Assembly (NCBI GenBank): GCA_937910385.1 | Contig: CALEPT010000235.1 | Location: 1 to 48,994, forward strand | Length of the DNA stretch: 48,994 bases | From: an uncultured Ruminococcus sp. | Lineage (GTDB): Bacteria; Bacillota; Clostridia; Oscillospirales; Ruminococcaceae | Direction: 5' to 3' | In this document: positions 25,360-34,772 of the stretch, piece after piece | Position numbering within the stretch: position 1 is the first letter of the stretch | Layout: the number at the start of each line of letters is the position of its first letter | Program-made: the position numbers and the translations under genes | The notes under the pieces: generated by a model | Database searches by the model: none | Told to the model about the DNA's origin: nothing | What the model saw: the letters and a program-made list of their open reading frames with translations, nothing else

Positions 25360-25698
25360 ATGCCGAATTTCAAGAACAGCCGCATGGCTGAAGATATAAA
25401 AAGAGAAATGTCAGCTATCCTCAGAGAGCTAAAGGATCCGAGGATAGATAAAATGCTCACAATAGTACGCGCCGATCTTTCGGGCGATATGTCAAGCTGT
25501 AAGATATACGTTTCAAGCTTTGAGGGTATCGAAAGGGCAAACGAGTCAGTTCAGGGGCTTAAAAGCGCTTCGGGCTTCATAAGACGTGAGCTGTTTCACA
25601 GGCTCAAAATGCGCAAATCTCCCGAGCTCACCTTTATTGCCGATAATTCTATTGAGAGAAGCGCCGATATCAGTAAAAAGCTTAATGAGCTTCTATAG
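25360..25698 (+). CDS. rbfA: Ribosome-binding factor A
   Basis: A 112-residue single KH-like domain protein needed for late 16S rRNA maturation (FKNSRMAEDIKREMSAILRE; DPRIDKMLTIVRADLSGD; LFHRLKMRKSPELTFIADNS). AAAGGA precedes the start. It comes 20 nt after the acidic-protein gene and 12 nt before nrnA, inside the nusA-infB operon. Confidence 0.95.
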   Translation: MPNFKNSRMAEDIKREMSAILRELKDPRIDKMLTIVRADLSGDMSSCKIYVSSFEGIERANESVQGLKSASGFIRRELFHRLKMRKSPELTFIADNSIERSADISKKLNELL

Positions 25699-25709
25699 GA
25701 GGTACAAAA

Positions 25710-26660
25710 ATGCATATTGGCTTCAACGAAGCTGAACAGTTCCTCAGAAGCTGTGAGGACGCTGTCATCATTACACACAGAAATCCCGACGGAGACTGCA
25801 TTGGCGCCGGCTTTGCCATGAAGGATATCCTTGCAGAGCTTGGTATACGAAGCAGAGTTGTGTGCCACGATGAATTCCCCAAGCGCTACGGCTTTATGAC
25901 AAGCATCGGTGCAGGAGAGGACTTCGAGCCGAAGAACATAATCGCCGTCGATATAGCCGACGAGAACCTCATGGGCGACTATAAGGATATCTACAGCGGC
26001 AGAGTAGAGCTGTGCATAGACCATCACATCTCAAACAAGGACTATGCACAGATGACTCTCCTTAACGGAAAAGCTACGGCTGCGTGCGAGATAATCTACG
26101 ACCTCGCAAAGCACATGGGCGTGAACATCTCTCGTCACTGCGCCATGTGCCTGTATACAGGCATTGCCACGGACTCGGGCTGCTTCAAGTACGACTGCAC
26201 GACTCCCCGCGCTCACGAGATAGCCGCAGAGATGATGCGGACATACGATATAAAATTTGCCAAGATAAACCGCTATATGTTCGACGTTCAGTCAATGGGA
26301 CGAATGAAGCTTGAAAGCAAGGTAATGGAGCTCATGGAGAGCTATCTCGGCGGAAAGCTTGTTATCGTGGCGATAACACAGGAAATGATGAAAAGCCTCG
26401 GCGTTGGCATGGAGGAGCTTGAGGGCTTCGCTCCGCTGACCATCCGGCTTGAGGACACAGAGGTAGGCATTCTCATGCGAGAGCGTGAGGACGGCGTTTA
26501 CAAGTGCTCGCTTCGCTCCGCCGATGAGGTCAACGTCTCGGAAATATGTCAGACCATAGGCGGCGGAGGTCATGCAAAAGCTGCCGGCTGCACTATAGAG
26601 GGCGGTCTCGAAGCAGCTAAGAAGTGCCTTATCGCCGCAGTCGAAAGGGCTCTTGCATGA
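25710..26660 (+). CDS. nrnA: DHH/DHHA1 phosphoesterase, NrnA-like oligoribonuclease / pAp phosphatase
   Basis: A 316-residue protein with an N-terminal DHH domain (THRNPDGDCIGAGFAM; AVDIADENL; CIDHHISN) and a C-terminal DHHA1 domain ending GGGGHAKAAGC. The Asp/His set for two metal ions is complete. NrnA degrades nano-RNAs and in some species dephosphorylates pAp. The rbfA-nrnA-truB order is conserved in Firmicutes. Its stop overlaps the truB start (ATGA). Confidence 0.92.
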   Translation: MHIGFNEAEQFLRSCEDAVIITHRNPDGDCIGAGFAMKDILAELGIRSRVVCHDEFPKRYGFMTSIGAGEDFEPKNIIAVDIADENLMGDYKDIYSGRVELCIDHHISNKDYAQMTLLNGKATAACEIIYDLAKHMGVNISRHCAMCLYTGIATDSGCFKYDCTTPRAHEIAAEMMRTYDIKFAKINRYMFDVQSMGRMKLESKVMELMESYLGGKLVIVAITQEMMKSLGVGMEELEGFAPLTIRLEDTEVGILMREREDGVYKCSLRSADEVNVSEICQTIGGGGHAKAAGCTIEGGLEAAKKCLIAAVERALA

Positions 26661-27550
26661 ACGGGATAATTTGTCTTGACAAGCCGCAGGGCTTCACTTC
26701 ATTCGACGCTGTGGCAAAGCTCAGGGGCATTTTGCAAACGCGCAGGCTCGGGCATGGAGGCACTCTTGACCCGATGGCAACGGGTGTTCTTCCGATATTC
26801 ATCGGAAACGCGACCAAAGCTTGCGATATCATGCCTGATAATACAAAGAGCTACCGCGCAGGATTCCGGCTCGGACAGGTCTCGGATACGCAGGACGTAA
26901 CAGGAACTATCCTTGCCGAGTACGAAAAACGGATCGCGGAAAGCGATCTGCTCAGTATACTTCCCCGATTTATGGGAAAAATAATGCAGCTTCCTCCTAT
27001 GTATTCTGCCGTGCAGGTGAACGGAAAAAGATTATACGACCTCGCAAGGCAAGGCGTGGAGGTAGAGCGCAAGCCGCGTGAAATAGAGGTATTCTCGATA
27101 GAGCTCACTCAGTACGATGAAGAGCTGCGCGAGGGCGTGCTCAAAATAAGCTGCGGCAAAGGGACCTACATACGCACGATAATCAACGATATCGGCGAAG
27201 AGCTCGGCTGCGGAGGTATCATGACCTCTCTCGTTAGGACGAGCTCGGGCGGCTTCACTCTCAGCGATTGCTATAGCTTTGAGCAGATACAGCAGGCCCG
27301 CGACGATGACAGGCTCGGCGAGCTTATACTTCCCATAGAGCGCGTTTTTACCGCTCTGCCGAAAATAAGGCTCGGCGAGGCTCAGACAAAAATGTACAAA
27401 AACGGCGTGAAACTCGACCTTTCAAAGCTGAGTGATATCAGCAATAGCGACGATACATACGCCGTTTACGGTGCGGACGGAGGCTTCATCGGCACGGCGA
27501 ATGCCGACCGTGAGAGCGGACTGCTCCGAATAGGAAAGAATCTGGGGTGA
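26657..27550 (+). CDS. truB: tRNA pseudouridine-55 synthase TruB
   Basis: A 297-residue TruB that converts U55 of tRNAs to pseudouridine. The catalytic Asp lies in GHGGTLDPMATGVLPI; other family features are YRAGFRLGQVSDTQDVTG, QLPPMYSAVQVNGKRLYDLAR and GTYIRTIINDIGEEL. The C-terminal PUA-like region is short. The start at 26657 lies in the nrnA stop overlap, so the two are coupled; an earlier in-frame start would lie deep in nrnA. Confidence 0.95.
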   Translation: MNGIICLDKPQGFTSFDAVAKLRGILQTRRLGHGGTLDPMATGVLPIFIGNATKACDIMPDNTKSYRAGFRLGQVSDTQDVTGTILAEYEKRIAESDLLSILPRFMGKIMQLPPMYSAVQVNGKRLYDLARQGVEVERKPREIEVFSIELTQYDEELREGVLKISCGKGTYIRTIINDIGEELGCGGIMTSLVRTSSGGFTLSDCYSFEQIQQARDDDRLGELILPIERVFTALPKIRLGEAQTKMYKNGVKLDLSKLSDISNSDDTYAVYGADGGFIGTANADRESGLLRIGKNLG

Positions 27551-27554
27551 TGGC

Positions 27555-28433
27555 ATGGAAAGAGCTTTTACGGCGGTCGCGCTCGGACTTTTCGACGGTG
27601 TACACCTTGGGCACAGAGCTGTGATAGATTCGGCTCTTGCTCAGCGTGAAAACGGTCTTTCAGCTTCGGTATTCACCTTCGAGCCCGACTGCGTCCTGAT
27701 AAAAACAGGCGGTGCTTCGGGCTATATCTACACAAAAACAGAAAAGGAGATACTCCTTTGGGAAATGATAGGGGTGGACGATATTGTAAGTCCGCCTTTT
27801 GAAAGTCTTTGCAGCCTCACAGGTGAAGAATTTGCAAAGGAGATACTCTGCCGACAGCTTGGGGCAGCTCACGTATGCTGCGGAAATGATTTCAGGTTTG
27901 GAAAGAATGCTGCTTGTGGTGCACAGGAGCTTATGGACTTCGGAAAGCGTTTCGGTTTTGAGGTGGAAGTAGTAAGTCCTGTGGAATACGGCGGAAGTAT
28001 TGTTTCGTCAAGCCGTATAAGAGAACTTCTGCTGAAAGGTGATATTGCTTCGTCAAACGCTCTTCTTGGCTTTAACTATTTCATAAACGCTGAGGTGACG
28101 GACGGCAGCCATATCGGCAGAACTATCGACTTCCCGACTATAAATCAGGATTTTCCCGAGGGACAGCTTGTGCCGAAGTTCGGCGTTTACAGTACGTTCA
28201 CCAATGTTGGCGGAAGAATATTACCTTCGGTCACGAATATAGGCGTAAAGCCTACCATAGAGGGTGTCCGCAGACCACTTGCCGAGACCCACATAATCGG
28301 CTTCAGCGGCGACCTTTACGGTAAAAACGTAGATGTCTGCTTTAAAAGCTTTATCCGTCCCGAGCGAAAATTCAGTACGCTTGATGAGCTGAAAAAACAG
28401 ATATCTGCGGATATCGCAGCTGCCACCATGTAA
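27555..28433 (+). CDS. ribF: Bifunctional riboflavin kinase / FAD synthetase RibF
   Basis: A 292-residue enzyme making FMN and FAD from riboflavin. The N-terminal nucleotidyltransferase has LGLFDGVHLGHRAVI and SSSRIRELL; the C-terminal kinase has IGRTIDFPTINQDFPEGQLV, FGVYSTF and NIGVKPTIEG. It is the last gene of the operon and starts 4 nt after the truB stop. No clear terminator follows before the next promoter. Confidence 0.95.
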   Translation: MERAFTAVALGLFDGVHLGHRAVIDSALAQRENGLSASVFTFEPDCVLIKTGGASGYIYTKTEKEILLWEMIGVDDIVSPPFESLCSLTGEEFAKEILCRQLGAAHVCCGNDFRFGKNAACGAQELMDFGKRFGFEVEVVSPVEYGGSIVSSSRIRELLLKGDIASSNALLGFNYFINAEVTDGSHIGRTIDFPTINQDFPEGQLVPKFGVYSTFTNVGGRILPSVTNIGVKPTIEGVRRPLAETHIIGFSGDLYGKNVDVCFKSFIRPERKFSTLDELKKQISADIAAATM

Positions 28434-28455
28434 CATTCTCGCAATGTTCACCGCT

Positions 28456-28483
28456 TTATCACAATAACGGATTAATATATTAT
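28456..28483 (+). promoter_or_regulatory. Candidate promoter of the Gld-like ABC operon
   Basis: TTATCA, 16-nt spacer, TATTAT in the 98-nt gap after ribF. The following ribosome site, AAAAGGAGGTAACCACC, is almost a full complement of the 16S rRNA tail. Confidence 0.45.
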
Positions 28484-28531
28484 AGGTGCTATGTATACAA
28501 TTTCTAACTTCTAAAAGGAGGTAACCACCCA

Positions 28532-29629
28532 ATGATAGAGGTTAAAAACCTTACAAAAAGATACGGCGATAAGCTCGCCGTGAACAATATAAGCTTCAAG
28601 GTCGAAAAGGGCGAGATACTTGGCTTTCTCGGACCTAACGGAGCCGGAAAGTCAACGACGATGAATATGCTCACAGGCTATATCTCGTCCACCTCGGGAC
28701 AGATACTCATCGACAATGTGGATATCCTTGAGGACCCGAAAAAGGCAAAGGCAAATATCGGATATCTCCCCGAAATACCGCCGCTTTACGTGGATATGAC
28801 CGTTGAGGCTTATCTCGGCTTTATGTACGACCTGAAAAAGTGCAAGCTCCCGAGAAAATCCCATATCAACGACGTGTGCAATCTATGCAAAATAAGCGAC
28901 GTGAAGGGCAGGATAATCAAGAATCTCTCAAAGGGCTACCGTCAGAGAGTCGGACTTGCTCAGGCGCTCATCAATAATCCTCCCGTACTCATTCTCGATG
29001 AGCCTACGGTCGGTCTCGACCCCAATCAGATAATCGAGATAAGGACGCTCATCAAGAAGCTCGGCAAGCGCCACACAGTTATCCTTTCTTCGCATATCCT
29101 CCCTGAGATACAGGCGGTCTGCGACAGGATAATCATCATCAACAAGGGCGAGGTCGCTGCGGACGGCACTGCCGACGAGATCGCCAAGAACATCACCAAC
29201 GAGCACAAGATGACCCTGCGTATTGAGGGCGAAACTCATACCGCCTCGGACAAAAAGGCTATCACGGAGGCTCTTAAAAAAATAAGCGGCATTAAATACG
29301 TCCGCGCCGATATGGAGCGCGAAAAAGGCATTTACGACTACGATATCGAGACCGACGGCAAGACCGACGTAAGACGCGATATCAATAAGGTCTGCGCGGA
29401 AAACGGCTGGAATATCCTTATGCTCCAGCTTTCTGACCTGACGCTTGAGGACATCTTCCTTAAGATAACGATGGGCGAGGAAAATATCTCAGCAAAAACT
29501 TCGTCTTCCGCAAAAAAGTCCCCTAAATTAGACCTTAAGATCGAAAACGGCGAGCTGAAAGCAAGCCAAATAAGCGACGACCTGCCCGGAGCTGCTGAGG
29601 CAGAGGAAAACAAAGGAGGCGAGGAATAA
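28532..29629 (+). CDS. ABC exporter ATP-binding protein (GldA-like)
   Basis: A 365-residue ATPase subunit. Walker A is GPNGAGKST (near residue 36), the signature is LSKGYRQRVGLAQAL and Walker B LILDEPTVGLDP. After the ATPase core a C-terminal extension (about 225-365) ends in a low-complexity tail (LTLEDIFLKITMGEEN then Ser/Lys/Glu-rich). It resembles ATPases of ABC-2 type exporters of the GldA group. The stop codon overlaps the permease start (TAATG). Substrate unknown; in non-gliding bacteria the Gld names are only homology labels. Confidence 0.9.
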   Translation: MIEVKNLTKRYGDKLAVNNISFKVEKGEILGFLGPNGAGKSTTMNMLTGYISSTSGQILIDNVDILEDPKKAKANIGYLPEIPPLYVDMTVEAYLGFMYDLKKCKLPRKSHINDVCNLCKISDVKGRIIKNLSKGYRQRVGLAQALINNPPVLILDEPTVGLDPNQIIEIRTLIKKLGKRHTVILSSHILPEIQAVCDRIIIINKGEVAADGTADEIAKNITNEHKMTLRIEGETHTASDKKAITEALKKISGIKYVRADMEREKGIYDYDIETDGKTDVRRDINKVCAENGWNILMLQLSDLTLEDIFLKITMGEENISAKTSSSAKKSPKLDLKIENGELKASQISDDLPGAAEAEENKGGEE

Positions 29630-30348
29630 TGGGCGCTATCTACAGAAGAGAAATGAATGCATTTTTCACATCGGGAGCCGCATATGTATTCCTTGCGGTA
29701 TTCTACCTCGTATCCGGAATTTTCTTCTTTAACGGAGTGATCTCGGCAGGTACGACCGACACCTCCGCTATGTTCAGCTCGATGTTTTACATTGTTATCT
29801 TCCTCATTCCCGTGCTCACCATGAAGCTTCTGAGTGAGGAAAAGAAAAACAAGACCGATCAGGGACTTCTCACGGCTCCCATAAGCCTGTGGGATATCGT
29901 CCTCGGCAAATACTTTGCAGCGCTCACGCTCTTTGTTATCGCCGAGAGCATCGTTTTCATCTATTCGCTGATTCTCAGCTACCTCGGAAGCGTTGTATGG
30001 TCAACTCTCCTTGGCAACTACTTTGCAATGCTGTTCCTCGGAGCTGCATTCATCGCAGTGGGACTCTTTATCTCGTCCCTCACCGAGAACCAGATGGCTT
30101 CCGCCGTTGTAAGCATTGTTGCACTCTTTGTTATCTACCTCTCAGAAATGCTCGTTATGGACTTTGAGGGCGAGGGTAAGATAAAGAATGTCATTTATAA
30201 GATCGTTACCGCATTTGCTTTCTATTCAAGATACGTTGAATTTACTCAGGGAATTTTCAGCCTTCCCAGCATAGTATTCTTCCTTAGTACAGCCTTCCTC
30301 TTTAACTTCTTTACTGTAAGAGTTTTAGAGAAGAAGCGCTGGAGCTGA
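29629..30348 (+). CDS. ABC-2 type permease (GldF-like)
   Basis: A 239-residue membrane protein with six hydrophobic segments, an ABC-2 permease. AIYRREMNAFFTSGAAYVFL, FLIPVLTMKLLSEEKKNKTDQGLLTAPIS (split by a cytoplasmic loop) and LGAAFIAVGLFISSLTENQ match GldF-type permeases. It presumably dimerises and pairs with the upstream ATPase. GGAGG precedes the start within the end of that gene. Confidence 0.9.
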   Translation: MGAIYRREMNAFFTSGAAYVFLAVFYLVSGIFFFNGVISAGTTDTSAMFSSMFYIVIFLIPVLTMKLLSEEKKNKTDQGLLTAPISLWDIVLGKYFAALTLFVIAESIVFIYSLILSYLGSVVWSTLLGNYFAMLFLGAAFIAVGLFISSLTENQMASAVVSIVALFVIYLSEMLVMDFEGEGKIKNVIYKIVTAFAFYSRYVEFTQGIFSLPSIVFFLSTAFLFNFFTVRVLEKKRWS

Positions 30349-30376
30349 TATGCTATAGAAAGGAAGGTTTGATAAG

Positions 30377-32008
30377 ATGAGTAAAAAGGATAAAATAAAC
30401 GAAACAGTCTCGTCTGCCGTAGATGAAGTAATTACGGAAACTGTGGACGATACCGCCGGTGCTAAAAAAAGCAAGACCAACATGAAAAAGTTCAAATACG
30501 GCTCAATGTCTATAGCTGTTATCTGCCTCGTTGTTGCTATCGTGGTAATAATCAATATCATGGTGGGTATGCTCGCAAAGCGCTCGCCTATCAAAATAGA
30601 CATAACCCCTGATAAGAGGTACGACCTCTCGGACGAATCCGTCGAGGTGCTGACAAACCTCAGCGATGATGTTGATATCGTAGTTACCATGCAGAAGGAC
30701 ACTTTCACTAATCTGTCGAATTACTACGAGAGTATGTATGGCTCATACGGCTATAACACAGAGGTTCCCTACGACATGATACCAACGCTCCTTGAGAAGT
30801 ATGAGATGTACGCTCAGCAAAGCAGCGGCAGCATAAAAGTAAAGTATGTCGATATGGATAAGGATCCCGATGTTATCTCAAAGTACTCCGCAAGCTATAA
30901 CGGCGATATCGAGGAGGGAAGCATTATCGTGGCTTCGGGCGACCGTGTTAAGGTCATCGGTGCTGACGACGTTATGAACATGATCCAGGTCGATCAGAAC
31001 AGCACCTCCTCTACCAACCTCCAGTTCGTATTCGCAGGCGAGAGCAATCTTACATCTGCTGTAATGAGCGTTACAGATTCTCACCCCGTAAGCGTTGCGT
31101 TCGCAAAGACGATGAATGGCACGGCGCTCTATAATGAAGAGGAGTATGGTGATATCGTAAACGCTCTTGAAACAGTCCTGCTGGAAAGAAACGGCTACGA
31201 CTGCACCGATATCGACATTGCCACAGACGAACTCGATGTAAATGCGTACGATATGATAATTGTTGCAGTTCCCTCGGTGGACTTCACAGAGGATATAATC
31301 ACAAAGCTCAGCGATTTCCTCTATAACGACGGAAAATATGACAGATCAATGCTTTATATCCCCAGCCTTATGCAGACTAACCTCCCGAATATCGCGGAGT
31401 TCCTTGCAGATTGGAGCATTAAGGTAGAGGATAACTTCATTGTCGATCAGACATACGCTATCGGTACTGCCACAAATATCGTTCTCACGATAACTGACAG
31501 CGAAGCTGTAGGAGCACTTCCGAATGAATCGCTCCCTGTAGTAGCGCCTTATTCAAGAGAGGTATCTGTCATCACAAAGAACAATGAGGACATAGTATCT
31601 ACTGTGCTTCAGTCCTCAGCAAGCTCATACACCTGCAGCCTGCTTGACGATTCTTATGACGAAGAAGTCGCATCGCACGGCGTTGCTGTAATGTCCAAAA
31701 AACAGACAGCAGAGCAGTTCGATACCTACACGAGCACTCTGTTTGTTCTCGGAAGCTCCTTCATCACCGACAGCGAGCTTCTCACACAGACTTCAACCTA
31801 TAACAATGCAAATGTACTTCTCGGTATTCTCAATAACATGACAGGCAAGGAAACTGCCGCGGTCATCCCCGAAAAGACCCTCCAGCACTCATATATCGCA
31901 CCAACTCAGAAGCAGGCAAACGTTATCAGAATAATCGCTATATGGGTAATACCGTTCATCGTTGCTGTGATAGGCATTGCAGTATTGGTAAGGAGACGTA
32001 ATAAATAA
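30377..32008 (+). CDS. GldG-like ABC auxiliary protein, membrane anchored
   Basis: A 543-residue protein with a membrane segment near the N-terminus (about 36-58), a large extracytoplasmic region, and a second membrane segment at the C-terminus ending VLVRRRNK. The outer region begins PIKIDITPDKRYDLSDESVEVL, the usual start of the GldG/ABC_transp_aux family. Such subunits are co-encoded with GldA/GldF-type exporters and probably handle the substrate or form a periplasmic/cell-wall-side module. The stop overlaps the next start. Confidence 0.85.
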   Translation: MSKKDKINETVSSAVDEVITETVDDTAGAKKSKTNMKKFKYGSMSIAVICLVVAIVVIINIMVGMLAKRSPIKIDITPDKRYDLSDESVEVLTNLSDDVDIVVTMQKDTFTNLSNYYESMYGSYGYNTEVPYDMIPTLLEKYEMYAQQSSGSIKVKYVDMDKDPDVISKYSASYNGDIEEGSIIVASGDRVKVIGADDVMNMIQVDQNSTSSTNLQFVFAGESNLTSAVMSVTDSHPVSVAFAKTMNGTALYNEEEYGDIVNALETVLLERNGYDCTDIDIATDELDVNAYDMIIVAVPSVDFTEDIITKLSDFLYNDGKYDRSMLYIPSLMQTNLPNIAEFLADWSIKVEDNFIVDQTYAIGTATNIVLTITDSEAVGALPNESLPVVAPYSREVSVITKNNEDIVSTVLQSSASSYTCSLLDDSYDEEVASHGVAVMSKKQTAEQFDTYTSTLFVLGSSFITDSELLTQTSTYNNANVLLGILNNMTGKETAAVIPEKTLQHSYIAPTQKQANVIRIIAIWVIPFIVAVIGIAVLVRRRNK

Positions 32009-33528
32009 TGAAAAAACAGGTAAAGGGCATTATCGGCCTCGGAGCGGTGCTTGTACTGCTCGGAGGCGGATATGCTGCACTCAGACTTACCGATCCCGAT
32101 AAAAACGACAGCGGCGAAAGCTCCGCAGAGCTGCTCGCTGTTGACGATACCGAGTCAAAGGGCGAGGGAGTCCTTCTTATCAGCGATAATGGCGAGGAAG
32201 CTACGGTCTCCGAAGCATTCGTAAAAAACGAGACAGATGAGCTTCATGTCATTATGCTCACCGAGCCGACCGACACTTCGGCAGCAACCTACACGCTCGA
32301 CGGCTATCAGGACCTCGATATGAATACCGCCGTGATAGGTACTCTCATAAACAACGGAAACGGTCTTACCTCGCTCGCACTTATCGAAGAAAACAGCGAA
32401 AGCCTTGAAAAATTCGGTCTTGCCGATCCTGATATCACCGTTGACTTCATATATGAATCGGGAACGAAGAGAACGCTGTATATCGGCGATAACGCTCCGT
32501 CAGGCTCAGGCGTTTACGTCATGACTGATGAAAGCACAAGCGTTTATACTGCGTCTGTATCCGCACTTGCAAATTACAGTAAAACTCTTAATGAATTTGT
32601 TGAAAAAACGGTTCTCGAAGAACCTGCCGAAGAAGATTATCCGATAATCAAAAGTCTGAAAATAGAGCGCGAGGATCTCGATTACGATATTCTGATCGAA
32701 TATGACGAGCTCTCGGACGACGAGGGCTATACCGGCGGAACCTCGGCTACCCACGTAATGGTAGAGCCTATTGACTGCTACTTAACGGTAGAACGCTCTT
32801 CAGATATCACAAACGGTATGTTCGGTCTGAAAGCAGAAGACATCTATGCGCTGCACTGCCAGGAATCTGATATCGCTCAGGCAGGCCTCAGCGAACCGTT
32901 CTGCAAGGTGACTATGTCCTGCGATGACGGAAATGTATACGTCCTGCTTCTAAGTGAAATATTCACAGACGATGACGGAAAGCATTGCTACGGTATGCTC
33001 GAGGGAGGAAATGTTATATATGTTCTCTCCCCAGACGATGCTAAATGGGTAACAGTCCTTCCTATAGATATCGCTTCAAAGATAATGATAGCGTCTTACG
33101 TCTGGAATGTATCCGATCTCAGCGTTAAGTGCAGCAGCGGCGACGAAGAAAGCTTCCACATCGCGCTCAATGACGACAGCATAAGCATTTCAGACGCAAA
33201 GGCTGAAGACTTCAATGTAACAAAAAACGGCAAGACTTTCGATACGGAACGCTACAGACAGTTCTATTCATTCCTTGTAAGCACAAATGCCGAAGAATTT
33301 GCTCTCGGCGAGGATATCCCGGATTCAGAGCCTATGGCGACCCTGACCTATACGGACTCATACACCGGCAAGACTACTACTATTGATTTTTACGACTATT
33401 CTTCTATGAAGGCACTCATCGCCGTTGACGGCAAGAGCAAGTTCTTCTGCACAAAATCATACGTGAATACGCTTATAGAAAATGTCAAGCGTATCAACAC
33501 CGGCGAAGATTACAAAACCACTTGGTAA
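32008..33528 (+). CDS. DUF4340 membrane-anchored protein of the Gld-like exporter
   Basis: A 506-residue protein with an N-terminal membrane anchor (about 6-27, GIIGLGAVLVLLGGGYAAL) and repeated beta-rich DUF4340 units. One is LEKFGLADPDITVDFIYESG...LYIGDNAPSGSGVYV; a second unit carries VYVLLLSEIF and VIYVLS. DUF4340 proteins are frequently encoded next to GldG-like subunits; the role is unknown. TAATG overlap with the upstream gene indicates tight co-expression. Confidence 0.85.
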   Translation: MKKQVKGIIGLGAVLVLLGGGYAALRLTDPDKNDSGESSAELLAVDDTESKGEGVLLISDNGEEATVSEAFVKNETDELHVIMLTEPTDTSAATYTLDGYQDLDMNTAVIGTLINNGNGLTSLALIEENSESLEKFGLADPDITVDFIYESGTKRTLYIGDNAPSGSGVYVMTDESTSVYTASVSALANYSKTLNEFVEKTVLEEPAEEDYPIIKSLKIEREDLDYDILIEYDELSDDEGYTGGTSATHVMVEPIDCYLTVERSSDITNGMFGLKAEDIYALHCQESDIAQAGLSEPFCKVTMSCDDGNVYVLLLSEIFTDDDGKHCYGMLEGGNVIYVLSPDDAKWVTVLPIDIASKIMIASYVWNVSDLSVKCSSGDEESFHIALNDDSISISDAKAEDFNVTKNGKTFDTERYRQFYSFLVSTNAEEFALGEDIPDSEPMATLTYTDSYTGKTTTIDFYDYSSMKALIAVDGKSKFFCTKSYVNTLIENVKRINTGEDYKTTW

Positions 33529-33549
33529 ACACCCCAAAGGAGGTAAACT

Positions 33550-33828
33550 ATGAGCGAAAAATTCCACACCTATAAAGGCTATCCACTGGTAAGAAGCGGT
33601 GACTTCATCTACTACGGATATATGGCAGATCCCTATGTTATCATGATACAGATCCTCTCAAAGGACGCTGAAACAGGCGCTGCCAATAAAGTGAACGTAG
33701 TCCAGATGTCTACCGACCCTGATCTTAATCCCCTCGAAGCCTGCGTCAAGAACTCAAAACGTGAGTGCGGCCTATATGAAGCACTTGACATCGCTAACGT
33801 ATGGCTCGAAAAAGCTCTCAATAATTAA
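33550..33828 (+). CDS. Small conserved-looking protein ending the exporter operon
   Basis: A 92-residue soluble protein, not recognised. It begins KFHTYKGYPLVRSGDFIYYG, continues with a beta-rich section and ends with a helix (YEALDIANVWLEKAL). It has a strong ribosome site (AAAGGAGGTAA) 21 nt after the DUF4340 gene and precedes the operon terminator, so it belongs to the unit. Codon use and context support it as real. Confidence 0.75.
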   Translation: MSEKFHTYKGYPLVRSGDFIYYGYMADPYVIMIQILSKDAETGAANKVNVVQMSTDPDLNPLEACVKNSKRECGLYEALDIANVWLEKALNN

Positions 33829-33832
33829 TGTA

Positions 33833-33869
33833 TTTTTTAAGGGCGGACATTTTGTCCGCCCTTAAAAAA
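33833..33869. terminator. Bidirectional intrinsic terminator
   Basis: A 17-bp stem, TTTTTTAAGGGCGGACA and its complement, with a 3-nt loop and A/T tails on both sides. It serves the exporter operon (+) and the convergent lipoprotein gene (-). Confidence 0.9.
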
Positions 33870-33870
33870 T

Positions 33871-34686
33871 TTATTCAGCTTCACTTGTATTTGCGAGAGG
33901 GATAGAATTTCCGTCCCCGTCGTAGAAGACGATATTATCGATATACATATCGGACTCATTTTTGATACCCCAGCGCATGATGAGGAAATTAGCGTCCTCC
34001 ATAGTTTCGTCCCAGCAGAGACCGCCCTCAGCAAGCAGGAACTTGAACTTAGCGTGGACTGCTCCTGACATTTCAAAAACATACTCGCCGCCCTCAAACT
34101 CCTGAAAATCGTACCACTTGCCGTTGCCCTCGTCATCTGTCTTGGCTGTGACAGTGCCTCCGCCTCCGCCTATCCAGCCGGGAGCACGCACATTCTCTGC
34201 ATCGTCAGTCGTAAGGTTATCCGCAGTCGCCGAAGCGTACATATCGAATTCAATACTGCGCACCTTCGCAAGATTCTCAACGCCTATGAGCTGAGCAGCA
34301 TTTATGCCTATCTTCTGCACCTTTGTATCAAGCGGAGCGCTGTTGTCATCGGTGAATTTGAGCATTTTGTTACCCATCACCTCAACAACTGAAAGCTCAC
34401 CTATAGCACAATCCGCATCCTCGGTCTTTGCATAGGCAAACGAAAAATCTCCGTCATCGAATGTAACCGCATTCGGGTCATCAGCCTCGGTTGGCTCAGG
34501 AGGAACGAGCTCTTCGGTCGTCTCCTCTATTTCAACGGGCACTGCCGCGACGTCGCTCGTATCGGTCTGTACCGTAGTCTCCGTCTCTGACGAAATCTCC
34601 GAGCTGCTCGACGAGTCACTGCACGAAGCTGTACAGGCTGCGAGTGCAAAGGCAAATGCTCCTGCAATAAAATTTTTATAATTCAC
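33871..34686 (-). CDS. Secreted lipoprotein with beta-sandwich-like domain, function unknown
   Basis: A 271-residue lipoprotein. The signal peptide ends in a lipobox near residue 18 (FALAACTASC), followed by a Ser/Glu/Thr/Pro tether (about 20-65). A single predicted beta-rich domain follows (about 70-270: VTFDDGDFSFAY; VRSIEFDMYASA; NEEDMYIDNI-like end SDMYIDNIVFYDGDGN). The pattern of an initial FDDGDFSF and a terminal YIDNIVFYD resembles carbohydrate-binding-type jelly rolls, but I cannot name a family. GTG at 34686 follows GAAGGAGATAG. Confidence 0.8.
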   Translation of the reverse strand: MNYKNFIAGAFAFALAACTASCSDSSSSSEISSETETTVQTDTSDVAAVPVEIEETTEELVPPEPTEADDPNAVTFDDGDFSFAYAKTEDADCAIGELSVVEVMGNKMLKFTDDNSAPLDTKVQKIGINAAQLIGVENLAKVRSIEFDMYASATADNLTTDDAENVRAPGWIGGGGGTVTAKTDDEGNGKWYDFQEFEGGEYVFEMSGAVHAKFKFLLAEGGLCWDETMEDANFLIMRWGIKNESDMYIDNIVFYDGDGNSIPLANTSEAE

Positions 34687-34717
34687 TTTACTATCTCCTT
34701 CGGGCTTATGCCCTAAC

Positions 34718-34753
34718 AAGAAAGCCCCCTGATGATCAGAGGGCTTTGTTTTT
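34718..34753 (-). terminator. Terminator after the Thr-rich surface protein gene
   Basis: AAAGCCC.CTGA pairs with TCAG.GGGCTTT (one C-A mismatch, 3-nt loop), just after the surface-protein stop. On the minus strand it is followed by CTTGTT; the plus strand has a better TTTTTA tail, so it may work both ways. Confidence 0.7.
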
Positions 34754-34772
34754 AAGTTACCTTAAGAACTGA

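Noticed and set aside
28532..33528. Gliding motility machinery
   Set aside because: Only the ABC components resemble Gld proteins. No other gliding gene is present and the likely host is a non-gliding Firmicute.
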